From Lentibacillus cibarius (lineage in GTDB: Bacteria; Bacillota; Bacilli; Bacillales; Amphibacillaceae), in NCBI RefSeq assembly GCF_005887555.1, contig NZ_VCIA01000001.1, positions 1 to 64,000 on the forward strand: a stretch of 64,000 nucleotides of DNA, read 5' to 3'. Numbering within the stretch: position 1 is the first letter of the stretch; every line of letters starts with the position of its first letter. Both the position numbers and the translations under genes were made by a program. The notes under the pieces are model-generated. The model was not told the DNA's origin and did not search any database. It saw only the letters and a list, made by a program, of their open reading frames with translations. Shown here in pieces: positions 16,883-26,839 of this stretch.

Positions 16883-18355
16883 AATAATTGCTATTAACCC
16901 GCCGGAACCTTCATTAATAATTCGTTCAAGCGTATCTTTTAATTTATACCTTGCATTTTCCGGCATGAGTGAAATCTTCGCCTGTATGCCTTCCCGAACG
17001 ATAGAGCTCAAGGATCTTCCGAATATATCAGACTCCCAAATGGACAGTGGATCTTCTTCAAAGTCTTGCATCAAGTATCTGACCAGTTCCTCGCTTTGTT
17101 TTTCGGTGCCAATAATAGGTGCAAATTCTGATTCAACATCAACCTTAATCATATGAATAGATGGAGCTATCGCTTTTAGTCGGACGCCAAATCTGGAGCC
17201 CTGACGGATAATCTCCGGTTCATCCAGTTCCATATCCTCTAATTGTGGTGCCGCGATACCATATCCAGTTTGTTTTACCATTTGCAATGCACTAGCAACT
17301 TGGTCATATTCTCGTTTTGCATGTGCAAAATCTTGCATCAATTCAAGTAAATGTTCTTTGCCGCGTATTTCTTCCCCGACAATTTCTTTCAGAACCTCGT
17401 CATACAGATAGTCTGGGGCATGCAGGTCAATTTCGGCTATCCCTTCGCCCATTTCGATTCCTGCAAGGTTGGCATTGTCAATGTGCTCGTATCCGGAGAA
17501 ATCCTCAACAATGCTATCTACATCCCTAAGTCTCCGGATGTTTTTCACGGTTGTCTGGATAGCTTCCTGATAGTCCTTGCGAAGCCAGTGCTCATCATGC
17601 AGCACCATTACCCAGCTTGGCAGATTCACATTGACTTCCAATACTGGGAATTCATATAATGCTTCGCGCATCACATTATAAACATCATGTTCTGACATGG
17701 ATTCAATGCTCATTGCCAGTACTGGTATATCATATTTTTCCGAGAGTTCCTGGCGTAATAATTCTGTTTCATGACTGCTTGGCCGTGCAGAATTAACAAC
17801 CATGATGAAAGGTTTGCCAACTTCCTTCATTTCCTCAACAATTTTCTCTTCCGGATCCTCGTAATCGGAACGCTCAATATCTCCGAACGAGCCATCTGTT
17901 GTGATGACAACACCAATTGTGGAATGTTCCTGAATGACCTTTCTAGTACCGATCTCAGCTGCATCGTGAAATGGAATAGGTTCTTCATACCATGGTGTAT
18001 TGATCATTCTAGGGCCATTCTCATCTTCAAATCCTTTCGCCCCTTCTACTGCATAACCAACACAATCAACCAGTCGAACATTCACATCAAGACCTTCATC
18101 AACATGGACAGAAACTGCCTGATTGGGAATGAATTTTGGTTCGGTTGTCATAATCGTCCTTCCGGCAGCACTTTGTGGTAATTCATCTTGCGCCCTGTCA
18201 CGTTCACTTTCATCAGATATATTCGGCAGTATACCCAATTCCATAAAACGTTTAATAAATGTTGATTTCCCGGTCCGGACAGCACCTACAATCCCAAGGT
18301 AAATATCTCCATTCGTCCGTTTCGAAATATCTTTGAAAACATCAACTCTCTCCAA
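16877..18355 (-). CDS. spoIVA: Stage IV sporulation protein A, coat morphogenetic ATPase
   Basis: SpoIVA hydrolyses ATP to polymerise on the outer forespore membrane and forms the coat basement layer. The N-terminal P-loop GAVRTGKSTFIKRF and later motifs (TTDGSFGDIERSDYE, VVNSARPSSHETELL) mark its TRAFAC-type domain; the C-terminal domain follows. The start is the TTG at 18355 (LERVDVFKDISKRTNGD), preceded by GGAGGGG; this gives 492 residues, equal to B. subtilis SpoIVA. The ATG further upstream in frame is rejected. A sigma-E promoter lies about 60 bp upstream. Confidence 0.96.
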   Translation of the reverse strand: MERVDVFKDISKRTNGDIYLGIVGAVRTGKSTFIKRFMELGILPNISDESERDRAQDELPQSAAGRTIMTTEPKFIPNQAVSVHVDEGLDVNVRLVDCVGYAVEGAKGFEDENGPRMINTPWYEEPIPFHDAAEIGTRKVIQEHSTIGVVITTDGSFGDIERSDYEDPEEKIVEEMKEVGKPFIMVVNSARPSSHETELLRQELSEKYDIPVLAMSIESMSEHDVYNVMREALYEFPVLEVNVNLPSWVMVLHDEHWLRKDYQEAIQTTVKNIRRLRDVDSIVEDFSGYEHIDNANLAGIEMGEGIAEIDLHAPDYLYDEVLKEIVGEEIRGKEHLLELMQDFAHAKREYDQVASALQMVKQTGYGIAAPQLEDMELDEPEIIRQGSRFGVRLKAIAPSIHMIKVDVESEFAPIIGTEKQSEELVRYLMQDFEEDPLSIWESDIFGRSLSSIVREGIQAKISLMPENARYKLKDTLERIINEGSGGLIAIIL

Positions 18356-18416
18356 GTGATCCCCTCCGATCTCCTTTTCCATAATCATAAAGAGCCTGCA
18401 ATTTATTGACATTACA

Positions 18417-18446
18417 AGTCTATGATGTTGTCCTAATGAAATATGA
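18417..18446 (-). promoter_or_regulatory. Sigma-E promoter of spoIVA
   Basis: Minus-strand boxes TCATATT (18440-18446) and CATAGACT (18417-18424) separated by exactly 15 bp fit the sigma-E consensus, and spoIVA is a known sigma-E gene. Confidence 0.7.
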
Positions 18447-18541
18447 CCTAATAAGGGCTAAAAGAATCAAAAAAGATGAATAAATTTTTAAAAACAAAAA
18501 TCCCTTGCAACACAATATATGTCAGAAGGGATTAATTATGA

Positions 18542-19279
18542 TTATTTATTTTTTACAGAGACCTGGAATACCGGTTCACCATCTTGAATGGTGTATGGTA
18601 AGGAATAAGCAGGAACGAAAGGCGTATTTTCAGCAAGCAGATAACGAATATCGTCTCCTTTTTGATAATCATGCTCATATTTCTTAAGTGCTTGATTTAA
18701 ATCAATACGGTAATCTACATACAGTTTTCCCTCTGTATTCATCACTATAGGGAGATTTTCTCCAGAATAGGGGCTTTTCACTTGCGGCCGTTTATCTAGT
18801 CCCATTTTTTTATAATCTAGCTGGAAAACCCCGTCTGAAATTTCGTTTCCAAATGGTGGGTAAATATTCTCATCACGGTATATTTGTAGTTTTAATGTTA
18901 TTTGTCTAATCGCATCCGCAATGCGCAGATCAATCAATTTCACCCGTGGATTCTCATCAGGTGTTATGATTGTATATTGATATATACCACCATTTTCATA
19001 GGCGGTTCCGGGTACTTCCGATAACAGGTTTCGCTCTTTCAATGGCTGGAAATCAATTAAGTGTTTCCGAAATATCGGCGTATCGTTCGGTTTCGTTTTA
19101 ATTGGCAAAAGCCCTTCAGTTTCTTTACTGTATTGATCGACAGCAGTTTGTACTTTTTCAAGCTGTGCTTCATTCGGTACGCTGTTTTTAGAAAGTTCTT
19201 GTTCTGGGTAAAGGCATCCGCTTAATAAAAAAACTATAAAAAACAAACAAAAAAGCCGCTTGTATGTATGGATAAACAT
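18542..19279 (-). CDS. yphF: YphF-like lipoprotein
   Basis: A predicted lipoprotein of 245 residues. The signal sequence ends in the lipobox LLSGC (Cys22). The mature part has no known catalytic motif; it contains a repeated beta-rich pattern (IYQYTIITPDENPRVKLID) and ends VSVKNK. Location beside yphE and spoIVA matches B. subtilis yphF. The ATG at 19279 is chosen for the perfect AGGAGG just upstream, discarding 20 extra residues. Role unknown. Confidence 0.82.
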   Translation of the reverse strand: MFIHTYKRLFCLFFIVFLLSGCLYPEQELSKNSVPNEAQLEKVQTAVDQYSKETEGLLPIKTKPNDTPIFRKHLIDFQPLKERNLLSEVPGTAYENGGIYQYTIITPDENPRVKLIDLRIADAIRQITLKLQIYRDENIYPPFGNEISDGVFQLDYKKMGLDKRPQVKSPYSGENLPIVMNTEGKLYVDYRIDLNQALKKYEHDYQKGDDIRYLLAENTPFVPAYSLPYTIQDGEPVFQVSVKNK

Positions 19280-19289
19280 GTGTAACCTC

Positions 19290-19487
19290 CTACCGTGTTG
19301 GTCCGCTAAATACAATATATATAATGATGACAGCACCAAGCAGTAATGATAGATAGGCTATAAGAGATACAATCCCGGCTAGCCACCCTTTTAGTTTATA
19401 CCTGCTTAGTAAGATAAGCCCCATGGCTAATAGCAGCAGTCCCATGCCAATAAACGAAACCCACATATTCAGCATTCCTTCAGACAT
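19290..19487 (-). CDS. yphE: YphE-like small membrane protein, DUF2768
   Basis: About 65 residues with two hydrophobic helices (residues about 8-28 and 36-60) and a short basic loop, as in DUF2768. It is 10 bp upstream of yphF and likely co-transcribed. GGAGTG supports the ATG at 19487, although an ATG three codons earlier is possible. No function is known. Confidence 0.8.
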   Translation of the reverse strand: MSEGMLNMWVSFIGMGLLLLAMGLILLSRYKLKGWLAGIVSLIAYLSLLLGAVIIIYIVFSGPTR

Positions 19488-19630
19488 CACATTCACTCCA
19501 ATGCATAACTGTAAACAACGAGTATTATAACATAAGCAAGATGAATAGACATTAAAAATCCGGGCCTTCCCTTGTTTAAAGCGTACCTAAGATTTATTTC
19601 ATTTGTCCATCATACATTTTCGACGTGACA

Positions 19631-19670
19631 AAAAAATTCCCGGGAGAAGGGGGCTGACTTCATCCCGGAA
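19631..19670 (-). terminator. Terminator after spoVIF
   Basis: TTCCGGGA and TCCCGGGAA pair across a long loop and are followed on the minus strand by seven T residues. Confidence 0.7.
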
Positions 19671-19769
19671 TGACTAAATAATACCCACAGCAACTCTATC
19701 CATGAATGCTTGTGCGTTTTAGTTTATGCAAGCATACTAAACAGTGTATCCTCACTTGCCCAGTTTGAA

Positions 19770-20030
19770 CTATTTTTTAAACATTTTATTTAATGTCTGC
19801 ATATCCACGGGCATATTATTATTCGTGATCGTTTCTACAATCCTGTCTTCCTTCGCTTTTGATATTGGTTTATCGGCCATTTGCGCTAAATGCTGAACAA
19901 GTTCCCTTACCGTCTGTTCATCTGAGAAATCAGCATTTTTGACAGAGTTTGCAACTTTATAAATGTCGTTTGTATTTATATTAGACTGCTCCTGTACCTT
20001 GCCAAAAAGATTATCCTGACTGTTACTCAT
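19770..20030 (-). CDS. spoVIF: Stage VI sporulation protein F-like
   Basis: Small acidic-to-neutral protein of 86 residues. The pattern NDIYKVANSVKNADFSDEQ followed by VRELVQHLAQMADKPISK and a C-terminal MQTLNKMFKK is the SpoVIF (YjcC) family, late coat-related proteins. AAGGAGG stands before the ATG at 20030; an upstream in-frame ATG adds eight residues without a ribosome-binding site. In B. subtilis the gene lies at another locus, so the position next to gpsA is a difference in gene order. Confidence 0.82.
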   Translation of the reverse strand: MSNSQDNLFGKVQEQSNINTNDIYKVANSVKNADFSDEQTVRELVQHLAQMADKPISKAKEDRIVETITNNNMPVDMQTLNKMFKK

Positions 20031-20089
20031 TTGTTCGCCTCCTTGCATAGTCATTTCAACATATTGTATGCATAGCAGGCGATGACGTG

Positions 20090-21127
20090 TCAGTCACGAA
20101 AATCAGTTCGTATAAATGCAGCTAAATCGTCCATTTCCTCACGTTTACTTCGGTTCATCAATTGATCGACCACATCTCTTGGTTTTTTATCATTAAAAAG
20201 AACTTGATGCAATCCATTTGTTATCGGCATTTCAATTTGCTGCTCACGTGCAAACTGATTTGCCGCCTTTGTTGTACGGACGCCCTCAACGGCCATCCCC
20301 ATCTGCTCTAGTACGTCATCAAGCTTGTGCCCTTTACCCAAAAGATTACCTGCACGCCAGTTGCGACTATGTGAGCTTGTACAAGTAACAATCAGATCGC
20401 CGACCCCCGGAAGACCCAAAAAGGTTAGTGGGCTGGCACCAAGAGATACCCCTAGCCGAGTTATTTCAGCAAGTCCTCTGGTTATAAGTGCTGCCTTTGC
20501 GTTGTCACCATAACCAAGCCCATCAGAAATGCCTGCTCCAAGTGCAATGATGTTTTTTAGCGCACCACCAAGTTCAATACCGACCATATCCGTACTTGTA
20601 TAAACACGGAACGATTCATTAATAAACAAGTCTTGGGTGAACGTAGCATTCTGTTCATTAACAGAAGACACAGTGACGGTTGTTGGCAGGCGTTTACCGA
20701 CTTCTTCGGCATGGCTTGGACCGGACAGTACAACAATATCTTCATAATTATATGTACTCATTTCCTCGCTAATCAACTGAGATACACGTTTGAGCGACTC
20801 CGGTTCAATACCCTTTGTTGCATGGATAAGCGTCGGCTGATGGCGAAGTTTTTCATTCAGTTCACTACAAACTTCACGGATTGCTTTTGTTGGTACAACG
20901 ATTACGATTGCCGATACATCATCAATCGCCTTTTCAAGTTCATCAAATGCCTGAATTTGTTGCGGCAAATTCACTTGTAAATAACGCTTATTCGTATTAG
21001 TTGTGTTTATTTCGTCAGCTTGCTGTTTGCGATGTGTCCATAGCCGCACATCATGTCCATTATCGGCTAAAACAATACTTAATGCGGTGCCCCAACTACC
21101 GGCACCTAAAACAGCTACTTTTTGCAA
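20090..21127 (-). CDS. gpsA: Glycerol-3-phosphate dehydrogenase (NAD(P)+)
   Basis: Reduces dihydroxyacetone phosphate to sn-glycerol-3-phosphate for phospholipid synthesis. N-terminal GAGSWGTALSIVLADNGHDV binds the cofactor; ATKGIEPES, LSGPSHAEEV, IALGAGISDGLGYGDNAKAALITRG and TSSHSRNWRAG are standard. 345 residues. It lies 12 bp after der and both are probably translated from one mRNA. Confidence 0.96.
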   Translation of the reverse strand: MQKVAVLGAGSWGTALSIVLADNGHDVRLWTHRKQQADEINTTNTNKRYLQVNLPQQIQAFDELEKAIDDVSAIVIVVPTKAIREVCSELNEKLRHQPTLIHATKGIEPESLKRVSQLISEEMSTYNYEDIVVLSGPSHAEEVGKRLPTTVTVSSVNEQNATFTQDLFINESFRVYTSTDMVGIELGGALKNIIALGAGISDGLGYGDNAKAALITRGLAEITRLGVSLGASPLTFLGLPGVGDLIVTCTSSHSRNWRAGNLLGKGHKLDDVLEQMGMAVEGVRTTKAANQFAREQQIEMPITNGLHQVLFNDKKPRDVVDQLMNRSKREEMDDLAAFIRTDFRD

Positions 21128-21139
21128 TGATACTCCCCC

Positions 21140-22450
21140 TTAAGCGCGTTTTCGTGCAAAAATGTTAATTGGTGACCCGACAAAGCCAAAAGCCTCTCTA
21201 ATCCTGTTTTCCAAAAAGCGTTTATAAGAAAAGTGCATTAACGCAGGATCGTTGACAAATATGACAAATGTCGGCGGTTTAACAGCCACCTGTGTTGCAT
21301 AAAGCACCTTCAGCCGTTTCCCTTTCACGGTTGGTGTCGGATTTAATGCCAAAGAATCCATAATCACATCGTTCAGAACATTGGTTGGAACTCGTTTAGC
21401 ATGATTCTCGCTGGCAGTTTTTAACGCTGGTATCAAGGTATGCAACCGTTTTTTCGTTTTTGCTGATAGAAAAACAATCGGAGCATAATCGAGATACTGA
21501 AAATGAGAACGGACTTTTTCCTCAAATTCTTTCATGGTCTTTTCATCCTTATCAACAGTGTCCCATTTGTTGACGACCATGATAATTGCTTTACCGGCTT
21601 CATGTGCATAGCCGGCAATTTTTTTGTCTTGTTCCCGTATACCTGTTTCCGCATCAATAAGCGTTAAAACTACATCTGATCGTTCAATTGCCTTCAATGC
21701 ACGAAGGACACTATATTTTTCAGCCGCTTCATAAACTTTGCCGCGTTTGCGCATGCCAGCCGTATCAATAATGACAAAATCCTGGCCATCATTACGCAGT
21801 CTAGTGTCAATAGCTTCTCTGGTTGTTCCCTCCACATCACTAACAATGACCCGCTCTTCATTCAGCAATGCATTAACAAGCGAGGATTTTCCAACATTCG
21901 GTCGCCCAATTACGCTGAAATAAATGGTGTCTTCGTCCTGGACTTCATCTTGCTGTTCAGGGAAGTATCCAACAACGGTGTCAAGTAAGTCACCAAGTCC
22001 GAGACCATGAGCGCCCGATATCGGGTGTGGTTCGCCAAAACCCAGTGTATAGTAGTCGTATATTGTCTCGCGCATTTCCGGATTATCGATTTTATTCACA
22101 CCAAGAACAACTGGTTTATTTGATTTATACAGAATTTTAGCAACCTCATCATCTGCTGCTGTTATTCCTTCTTGACCATTGACCATGAAGATGATAACGT
22201 CCGCCTCATCAATGGCAATTTCAGCTTGGTGGCGCATCTGTACAAGGAGTGGTTCATCACTCATTTCAATTCCGCCAGTATCAATTAAGTTAAACGTTGT
22301 CGTTAGCCATTCAGCTTCGGCATAAATCCGGTCGCGTGTCACACCCGGCGTATCCTCCACAATGGATATCCGCTCCCCGACAAGCCTGTTAAAAATAGTT
22401 GATTTACCTACATTTGGTCTTCCTACAATTGCTACAACAGATTTCCTCAT
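21140..22450 (-). CDS. der: Ribosome-associated GTPase Der (EngA)
   Basis: Double GTPase acting in 50S subunit assembly. Two G domains are visible: [17 protein letters not shown] (residue 9 onward) with NKID, and [17 protein letters not shown] (about 183 onward) with NKWD. A KH-like C-terminal domain (about 350-436) completes it. Length 436 equals the B. subtilis protein. Upstream lies yphA, downstream gpsA, as in B. subtilis. Confidence 0.97.
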   Translation of the reverse strand: MRKSVVAIVGRPNVGKSTIFNRLVGERISIVEDTPGVTRDRIYAEAEWLTTTFNLIDTGGIEMSDEPLLVQMRHQAEIAIDEADVIIFMVNGQEGITAADDEVAKILYKSNKPVVLGVNKIDNPEMRETIYDYYTLGFGEPHPISGAHGLGLGDLLDTVVGYFPEQQDEVQDEDTIYFSVIGRPNVGKSSLVNALLNEERVIVSDVEGTTREAIDTRLRNDGQDFVIIDTAGMRKRGKVYEAAEKYSVLRALKAIERSDVVLTLIDAETGIREQDKKIAGYAHEAGKAIIMVVNKWDTVDKDEKTMKEFEEKVRSHFQYLDYAPIVFLSAKTKKRLHTLIPALKTASENHAKRVPTNVLNDVIMDSLALNPTPTVKGKRLKVLYATQVAVKPPTFVIFVNDPALMHFSYKRFLENRIREAFGFVGSPINIFARKRA

Positions 22451-22541
22451 GAAGGGACATCCTTTCCGCTTCTCTATGTCAATACTAGGTAATTATTCTA
22501 GCAAAATAACTACGTAAGCACAATTATAGTATAAAAATTTC

Positions 22542-23159
22542 TTATTGTGCTTTCTTTTTAACCAATGCTTTTGGCTTTGATGATGCTTTAAAAACCATGT
22601 TTTTGAACTTTAATTTTAGTTTTAAAAGTAAATCCTGAAGTGTAAGGGCAGCTGTTAGTAAAAAAACAATATCAAAAAAACGCATGTCCCCGATGATATC
22701 TTGGAATGAATATCCGTTAAGGATGAAACTGTAAAGCCATTCTCCTCCTGATATACCAGTCAGACAGGTGATAAGTTTATTCCAAAAACCTTTAGCAAGT
22801 AGTGTTGCTAGCAGAACAAGAAGACATACAGTCACTTCAAGCTGGGGAAGAAAATGTCCCAGAGGTGTGGAAAATCCCCAAATAAACATGCCAGTGTATC
22901 CGATCATGATAGTAAATGAAATGAAAACATGGTGCATAGTCCGTGAAATCCTGGCGTGCAAACAGATAGTCACAGCAAATAAAACAAAATAACTAGCCGA
23001 AAAACTGAATTCACCAATGGTTATATAAGTATTAGAAAGGAGAATCAATACCATTATCCAGGAAGCAAGAAACGTGCGCTGTTTTGCACTTTCCATAAAA
23101 AAAGTGATGATAATCCAAAGTATCCATGCTAACCAATAAAAAATAAGTCCATTACTCAT
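22542..23159 (-). CDS. yphA: YphA-like integral membrane protein
   Basis: About 205 residues with at least six hydrophobic segments, and a basic C-terminal tail (KALVKKKAQ). It sits where B. subtilis yphA does, between the S1-repeat gene and der. AGGTG precedes the ATG at 23159. No known motif; function unknown. Confidence 0.75.
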   Translation of the reverse strand: MSNGLIFYWLAWILWIIITFFMESAKQRTFLASWIMVLILLSNTYITIGEFSFSASYFVLFAVTICLHARISRTMHHVFISFTIMIGYTGMFIWGFSTPLGHFLPQLEVTVCLLVLLATLLAKGFWNKLITCLTGISGGEWLYSFILNGYSFQDIIGDMRFFDIVFLLTAALTLQDLLLKLKLKFKNMVFKASSKPKALVKKKAQ

Positions 23160-23209
23160 AAAAAACACCTGCCACTACCAGTATGACAGGCTTTATGATG
23201 TTTTAAACG

Positions 23210-23242
23210 TTAAAAGGGCTCTTTCCATACTGAAAAGAGCCC
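23210..23242 (-). terminator. Terminator after the S1-repeat gene
   Basis: GGGCTCTTT (23216-23224) pairs with AAAGAGCCC (23234-23242); TTTTAA follows on the minus strand. Confidence 0.75.
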
Positions 23243-23283
23243 AGTTTTTCGGGTAGAATAGCCCCGGTAAGGCAGGATTTCAT

Positions 23284-24414
23284 TTATTTATATTTATTTA
23301 ACTTATCTCCAATGAAATCACCAAGCTGGAAACCTGATTGATCTTCATCTTTTTCATACTGTTTGACTTCGCTAGCCTCTTGTTCCTGCTGCAACTCCTT
23401 GATGCTTAACGATATTCGTTCATCCTTTTCACTGACATCCAACACTTTCACTTTTACCTGTTGGCCTACTTCAAGCACTTCTTGCGGTGTCCCAATATGT
23501 CGATTAGCTATTTGGGATATGTGCACTAACCCTTCAACACCTGGGAATACTTCCACAAAAGCACCAAAGTTCACAAGACGTTTAACAGTACCTTCAAGTA
23601 CATCCCCCTGCGTTACACGGTCTTCAATATTTGCCCATGGACCAGGTAATGTTTTCTTGTGAGATAGCGAAATACGCTCATTATCCTTGTCAACTGACAA
23701 TACTTCCACTTTTATCGTATCACCTTCAGCGACTACATCCGAAGCTTTTTCAACATGTTCATGTGCTAGCTGGGATATATGTACAAGTCCATCAATACCG
23801 CCAAGGTTCACGAACACACCAAAGTTGGTCAAGCGCTCCACTACCCCTTCGAGAACTTGCCCTTCTTCCAATGACTGGAGTACTTCATGTTTTTTCTCAT
23901 TCAGCTCATCCTGTACAACATCTTTATGGGAGAGGATTACACGATTTTGCTCCCGGTCCAGATCGACAATTTTAACACGTATGGGTTGATTAATATAGTC
24001 GGAAAAATCATCTACATAGTACGTTTCCACTAGTGAAGCAGGCATGAACCCGCGTACACCCACATCAGCAACAAGTCCACCTTTTACAATTTCCTTGATT
24101 TCAGTCTCAAAAACATCACCAGTACGATACTTTTCTTCCAATGACTCCCATGCTTTTTCCGCATCTACCGCTTTTTTGGACAAGATGACTTCATCGTCTT
24201 CCATTCTCTTAACATACAACTCCAGTGTGTCATCCTCCTGTACAAGGTCACTGGCTTTCTCAATATGGAGGCTGGACAATTCACTGATGGGAATAATCCC
24301 CTCCGTCTTATAGCCGATATTAACAAGAACTTGTTTTTCTTCCACCTTTACAACAGTTCCTGTCACAATATCACCTATATTCAATTGTGGCATTTCGTTA
24401 CTGGATTCACTCAT
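23284..24414 (-). CDS. ypfD: S1-domain RNA-binding protein (YpfD, RpsA homologue)
   Basis: Four S1 RNA-binding repeats over 376 residues, at about 10-80, 98-165, 185-253 and 270-340; the last two carry GVFVNLGGIDGLVHISQLA and GAFVEVFPGVEGLVHISQIA. It is the Firmicute homologue of ribosomal protein S1 but shorter than the six-repeat proteobacterial form; its role in translation is not essential in B. subtilis. GGAGGG before the ATG at 24414 decides the start. Upstream is plsC. Confidence 0.94.
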   Translation of the reverse strand: MSESSNEMPQLNIGDIVTGTVVKVEEKQVLVNIGYKTEGIIPISELSSLHIEKASDLVQEDDTLELYVKRMEDDEVILSKKAVDAEKAWESLEEKYRTGDVFETEIKEIVKGGLVADVGVRGFMPASLVETYYVDDFSDYINQPIRVKIVDLDREQNRVILSHKDVVQDELNEKKHEVLQSLEEGQVLEGVVERLTNFGVFVNLGGIDGLVHISQLAHEHVEKASDVVAEGDTIKVEVLSVDKDNERISLSHKKTLPGPWANIEDRVTQGDVLEGTVKRLVNFGAFVEVFPGVEGLVHISQIANRHIGTPQEVLEVGQQVKVKVLDVSEKDERISLSIKELQQEQEASEVKQYEKDEDQSGFQLGDFIGDKLNKYK

Positions 24415-24485
24415 ACATTCGCCCTCCTTAAAATACAAACAACAAAACTAAAAAAATCCTTTTTTATAACTTCTAATATTTATAA

Positions 24486-25091
24486 TTATTTGTCAAGAGA
24501 TGCATGCTGGGGATTATAATTTTCAATCAGCTTTCCGATTTCAGCCATAATTGCATCTGCTGCATCTTTTGCGTTAGTCTTGGCGGATCGGTGTGCTTCC
24601 ATGTCCATTGGTTCGCCGTAAATAACGGTTAGTTTTTTCCCGGGTTTGTAGGGGCCAATTATGGCACATGGAACGATGGCTGCATTTGACCGCAATGCAA
24701 AGAAGCCTGCGCCTGCCATTGGCTTTCCTAGTGTCCCAGTTTTGCTCCGGGTACCTTCCGGGAAAAGTCCTAATGTTTTTCCATCTTCAAGTATTTGCAA
24801 TCCTTGGCGCAATGCATTACGATCTTTCATCCCTCTTTTAACCGGGAATGCATGTATTGCACGAAGCAGTTTCCGCAAAAAGACATGTTCAAAAAGTTCC
24901 CCTTTTGCCATGAAATAAATATCCCTTGGTGATGTTATTCCGACAACAGGGGGGTCAAAATTTGAAATATGGTTGGAACAAATGATAACAGGGCCATGCT
25001 TTGGGACATTTTCTTTTCCTATAACGCGAATGCGATATAAAGGATAAAAAATAGCTGATAAAATTGTTTTGGCGGCAGTATAAAGGCTCAT
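24486..25091 (-). CDS. plsC: 1-acyl-sn-glycerol-3-phosphate acyltransferase
   Basis: Membrane acyltransferase that makes phosphatidic acid. The HX4D catalytic motif is in SNHISNFDPP and the substrate-binding motif in LFPEGTRSKTGTLG. About 201 residues, with an N-terminal hydrophobic anchor. The ATG at 25091 follows GGGGGG and overlaps the cmk stop region, so cmk and plsC are coupled. Several plsC-type genes can exist per genome, so the symbol is a family assignment. Confidence 0.9.
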   Translation of the reverse strand: MSLYTAAKTILSAIFYPLYRIRVIGKENVPKHGPVIICSNHISNFDPPVVGITSPRDIYFMAKGELFEHVFLRKLLRAIHAFPVKRGMKDRNALRQGLQILEDGKTLGLFPEGTRSKTGTLGKPMAGAGFFALRSNAAIVPCAIIGPYKPGKKLTVIYGEPMDMEAHRSAKTNAKDAADAIMAEIGKLIENYNPQHASLDK

Positions 25092-25093
25092 TA

Positions 25094-25792
25094 TCAACCC
25101 CCCCTGTTTTTCAGCACTTTATTGACCTTTTCAAGGATAGCTGCAGCAACATCATTGATGGACAAATCAGTTGTATCTAGTTCTATGGCGTCATTGGCTT
25201 GAACCAATGGGGCAACTTCCCTCTTTGAATCAATCCGGTCCCTTTGTTCAATCTCTTCTTTTAGTTTTTCCAAATCTGCAGCAAATCCTTTTTGCATATT
25301 TTCCTCATATCGCCTTCTAGCACGTTCCTCAACGGTAGCTTTCAGAAAGATCTTAACTTCTGCGTCTGGAATGACATGTGTTCCAATGTCACGTCCGTCC
25401 ATGACAACACCACGTTTCCTGGCTAATTCCCGCTGCCGATTGACCATTTCTTCGCGAACAATTGCATGTTTCGCGACATAAGATACATTGTTCGTCACAT
25501 GTTCCGATCGAATGACTGAAGTTACATCTTCCCCGTCCATGAGAACATGCTGTGTACTATCCGACTGCTTCAGCTGAATGTCCGTGTCAGCAAGTAAATT
25601 GGTGATGGCCTTGTCTTCATCCAAAGGAATTTGTTTCCTAAGCACTTTCAATGTCAAGGCACGGTACATAGCACCTGTATCAATATAAATATAGGCTAGT
25701 TCGTTTGCTACGATTTTGGCAACGGTACTTTTCCCGGCAGCTGCCGGACCGTCAATTGCTACTGCTATTGCATTTGTTCCCATTTCTGTCAT
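25094..25792 (-). CDS. cmk: Cytidylate kinase
   Basis: Phosphorylates CMP and dCMP. P-loop IDGPAAAGKSTVAK at residue 13 onward, then IDTGAMYRA, RGVVMDGRDIGTHV and the lid region VEERARRRYEE, all typical. 232 residues. GAGGGA supports the first ATG. Lies between the PilZ gene and plsC. Confidence 0.96.
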   Translation of the reverse strand: MTEMGTNAIAVAIDGPAAAGKSTVAKIVANELAYIYIDTGAMYRALTLKVLRKQIPLDEDKAITNLLADTDIQLKQSDSTQHVLMDGEDVTSVIRSEHVTNNVSYVAKHAIVREEMVNRQRELARKRGVVMDGRDIGTHVIPDAEVKIFLKATVEERARRRYEENMQKGFAADLEKLKEEIEQRDRIDSKREVAPLVQANDAIELDTTDLSINDVAAAILEKVNKVLKNRGG

Positions 25793-25899
25793 TTGCTTCC
25801 CTCAAATCCTAAGTTACCTTCTTGTTCGCCACCTAGTATGTATCCCCTCAATATAGATGATAACATACATAAGAAAAAAAGTTCTACTCGTATTGTTCC

Positions 25900-26550
25900 T
25901 TACGATAATTCTTTTCTCCTGGTTTTCAGCTGTTCATCGAAGCAAAAGCGGATGATTTTTTGCTGCGCCGCGTTTGTAATTTCTTTGAATTTAAGTGAGA
26001 TCCTACTTCCATTTTTTTCATGGTTTATGCGGACCACCTCAGCAGCTGCTTGAATATATTGATACTCCCCTGTACGCATTATTAATACTAACCAGACAGT
26101 TAATATTTCTTTTTCCTTTACATTAATTCCAGTCGGCAGAACAATTGATAACCCGCCGGCACTAATATCCTGTGTTACCGTAGTGAAACCAAGATTTTTT
26201 CCGTGCACCGCCACATCCACAGCAGTTTTGACGCGGACGAACCGGCGTCGCTGGATTGTTTTGATTTGCTCGGCATCAGGCAGTTGTATTGCCAGTGCCG
26301 GGATATTATCCAGCCTGTATGTTCCCGCAGCCTGTGTCTTAAACATATGAACCGATTGACCATCACCGATATAGACAGCAGTGAATTGGGTTCCTTCCCG
26401 GAAGAAAGTTGTTTTGTCTGTATGCGTATCAATCGGCAGGTTTATAAACAAATATTGCTTATTTTGGTCAATAATTTTGCTACGATATTTACTGACTTCA
26501 CCACTGTCAGGGTCGCTAACTTCCAAGCTTAGCGCCATACCGATTTTCAT
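25900..26550 (-). CDS. motI: PilZ-domain c-di-GMP receptor (YpfA, MotI/DgrA type)
   Basis: 216 residues: an N-terminal YcgR-like beta domain (about 1-95) and a C-terminal PilZ domain. The c-di-GMP-binding signature is intact, RRRFVR followed by DISAGGLS. In B. subtilis the homologue (YpfA, also MotI or DgrA) inhibits flagellar motility when bound to c-di-GMP. The locus between ypeB and cmk is conserved. The gene opens at MKIGMALSLEVSD, with GGGGGAGG-like bases upstream. Confidence 0.88.
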   Translation of the reverse strand: MKIGMALSLEVSDPDSGEVSKYRSKIIDQNKQYLFINLPIDTHTDKTTFFREGTQFTAVYIGDGQSVHMFKTQAAGTYRLDNIPALAIQLPDAEQIKTIQRRRFVRVKTAVDVAVHGKNLGFTTVTQDISAGGLSIVLPTGINVKEKEILTVWLVLIMRTGEYQYIQAAAEVVRINHEKNGSRISLKFKEITNAAQQKIIRFCFDEQLKTRRKELS

Positions 26551-26719
26551 TAAAAGCCTCCCCCTATGCTCCCTTTAAACATATTATTACAACAAAATGA
26601 TCAAAGCGCAAGCACTTCGCCCAGCTTAGAAGGGAGCCGTATGAACTAACCCTAATAACACAGTGCCATGAAGAAATAGCTGTTCGCCGTCTTTTTCTTT
26701 GGATAGGAGGGTGAAATAA

Positions 26720-26791
26720 GTGATCAATTTTTACTGGCAAAGTAAAGCCATGTCCAGCTCCGACGTACAGAACATACTAGTGGCGGCGTGA
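26720..26791 (+). CDS. Possible 23-residue peptide
   Basis: GTG-initiated frame with GGAGG nine bases upstream, encoding MINFYWQSKAM then SSSDVQNILVAA and TGA. It lies alone in the 289-bp gap between ypeB (converging) and the PilZ gene. No family recognised. A strong ribosome-binding site is the only support. Confidence 0.3.
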   Translation: MINFYWQSKAMSSSDVQNILVAA

Positions 26792-26839
26792 CACAAGACA
26801 TAACGGCTTTAGTCGGTAAGGACGCTTGCACATTTGCTC

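Noticed and set aside
17771..18181. Plus-strand ORF of 136 codons inside spoIVA
   Set aside because: Antisense to a highly conserved gene, no ribosome-binding site and no recognisable family.
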